Below the pieces are notes generated by a model, which saw nothing but the letters and a program-made list of their open reading frames with translations, did no database searches and was not told the DNA's origin. From assembly GCA_964450385.1 (NCBI GenBank), contig CAYVEC010000025.1, positions 1 through 24,354 of the forward strand: a DNA stretch of 24,354 nucleotides. The letters are read 5' to 3'. The translations under genes were made by a program, and so were the position numbers. The DNA comes from JAKLFA01 sp964450385 (lineage in GTDB: Bacteria; Omnitrophota; Gorgyraeia; Zapsychrales; JANLHA01). This document shows positions 23,299 to 24,354 of the stretch, in pieces (the stretch's first letter is position 1; each line of letters begins with the position of its first letter).

Positions 23299-24354
23299 TT
23301 ACAAAAAGAGATCGCGCTCACCAGCTGAGATCCGGGCGTAATACCCCATGAAAAGTTCAAAGACCTTCGGATTGGTCTGGCGGACCTCATCGATCTCCCG
23401 TTCAATCAAGGGCTGAGCGACCTGACGCGTCTCCTCGCTTGCAAAATCGTCAAGCCATTCTTTGAAAGTCAGGACAGCATTGAGTTTGCAGAACTTTCCC
23501 TCCTGGCCGCTGCGCAGGAGTTCCATGATACAGGCGCCGGTGCGGCCGCACCGGTAGCCGGCAGTGCAGAACGAGGTGATATAACCCATCGAGGCAAATT
23601 CACGGATGACCTCATCAAGGCTCCGGGTATCGCCTAAAATAAACTGCTGGGTCTCTTCATCCTGACTCGGCTTCGGATGGCCGTACCCGCCGAGATCAAT
23701 ATTCGATGAGGCATCGGTCTGGGTGACCCCGAGTTCAATGGCCTCGCGCCGCATCGCGGCCCCCTCACGGGCGGTAATGATCATCCCCGTATACGGCAGG
23801 GCGAGCCGGAGGACCAGGATCAGGCGTTTAAAATCCTCATCCGAAACACGATAACGCTTGAATTGGTCCAGGGCCACATTCAGGGCCGGCTCCATGCGCG
23901 GGAACGAAACCGTATGCGGACCGATCCCAAAGCATCGCTCCAATTCAAGGGCATGATAGACCATGGCCAGGACTTCGAATTTCCAGTCATACAGGCCAAA
24001 GAGCACCCCCATGCCGACGTCATCGATCCCGGCCTCGAGCGCCCGGTGCATGCAGTAAAGCCGCCACTGATAGTCCCCCTTGATCGTATTCTTCGGGTGG
24101 ACACGCTCATAGGTGGGACGGTGATACGTCTCCTGAAAAACCTGATACGTCCCGATCCCGGCCTCTTTGATCCGCGCCAGGTCCTCGACCGAGAACGGCG
24201 GGGCGTTCACATTGACCCGCCTGATACCGCTCTCATGCCCGCGGACATTCACCTTCACGCCATAGATCGTCTTGATGCTCGAGACGATATAATCGACATC
24301 ATTCTTCGGATGCTCGCCATAGACAACGATGAGCCGCTTGTGCCCGATCCGTCC
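23299..24354 (-). CDS. HydG-like radical SAM protein with altered C-terminal cysteine motif (5' end beyond window)
   Basis: The frame is open to the right edge (352 codons), so the N-terminal radical SAM CxxxCxxC is not visible. The visible part matches HydG/ThiH tyrosine lyases: GIRRVNVNAPPFSVED, GIGTYQVFQETYHRPTYERV, GIDDVGMGVLFGLYDWKFEV and GPHTVSFPRMEPA. The C-terminal auxiliary cluster motif, CxxC then a third Cys 23 positions on in HydG, reads CTAGYRCGRTGAC and then FCK: the second Cys is Gly, and two new Cys lie nearby. So it may be a HydG-like paralog rather than true HydG. No hydE, hydF or hydrogenase gene is visible here. The stop at 23299 is followed by the promoter gap. Confidence 0.88.
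   Translation of the reverse strand, partial: GRIGHKRLIVVYGEHPKNDVDYIVSSIKTIYGVKVNVRGHESGIRRVNVNAPPFSVEDLARIKEAGIGTYQVFQETYHRPTYERVHPKNTIKGDYQWRLYCMHRALEAGIDDVGMGVLFGLYDWKFEVLAMVYHALELERCFGIGPHTVSFPRMEPALNVALDQFKRYRVSDEDFKRLILVLRLALPYTGMIITAREGAAMRREAIELGVTQTDASSNIDLGGYGHPKPSQDEETQQFILGDTRSLDEVIREFASMGYITSFCTAGYRCGRTGACIMELLRSGQEGKFCKLNAVLTFKEWLDDFASEETRQVAQPLIEREIDEVRQTNPKVFELFMGYYARISAGERDLFL

Noticed and set aside
1..24354. CRISPR, IS element, prophage or integron
   Set aside because: There are no spaced direct repeats, transposase or integrase motifs, or terminal inverted repeats. Genes are co-directional and of core type.

Overview
The window is about 24 kb of densely packed, moderately GC-rich bacterial DNA. 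Every gene I can support lies on the minus strand, so the natural reading direction is from the right edge to the left. Three things point to the PVC superphylum and, within it, Candidatus Omnitrophota (old OP3): a small basic protein that starts MSLHPSLKVD (the 'PVC signature protein' family); a giant exported protein whose N-terminal block and C-terminal GGIDLNP block match, from memory, a protein type known from Omnitrophota; and genes for heptose and an outer-membrane style envelope. The lineage call is inference from family recognition and was not checked by a search.

Right part (24354 to about 17600). A HydG-like radical SAM protein is cut by the right edge. A good sigma70-type promoter (23236..23264) follows. 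It leads into DUF1844, a Trm112-like zinc protein, aroQ, an Xaa-Pro aminopeptidase, efp, accB, accC, an Asp23/Gls24 protein and AmaP. From aroQ on, this order resembles the Bacillus aroQ-papA-efp...accB-accC-yqhY neighbourhood. Several start and stop codons overlap, so translation is probably coupled.

Middle part (about 17550 to 11400). It holds a phosphofructokinase with altered active-site residues, the ADP-heptose genes gmhA and rfaE2, a stand-alone ThiD2, thiE, a tRNA-Gly(CCC), a LysM lipoprotein with a degenerate M23 domain, a P-loop ATPase, a YfcE-type phosphoesterase and a HIT protein.

Left part (about 11400 to 1). It holds a dGTPase-type HD hydrolase, a GAF protein with a degenerate HD-GYP domain, a SPOR membrane protein, the PVC small basic protein, an exported SH3-domain protein, an M50 membrane protease, aroB, and then a giant exported ORF of at least 1669 codons that runs off the left edge. 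The giant ORF is open without a stop over the whole left 5 kb. It is a mosaic with a methyltransferase-like segment, an ADP-ribosyltransferase-like segment and repeated DQ(A/G)M motifs. It is the most unusual object in the window.

Themes: core metabolism (shikimate, fatty acid initiation, thiamine, heptose), envelope biogenesis, and several enzyme-family members that have lost catalytic residues (HD-GYP, M23, PFK, HydG-like). There are no IS elements, CRISPR arrays, rRNA genes or phage genes. No gene-free stretch exceeds 300 bases.
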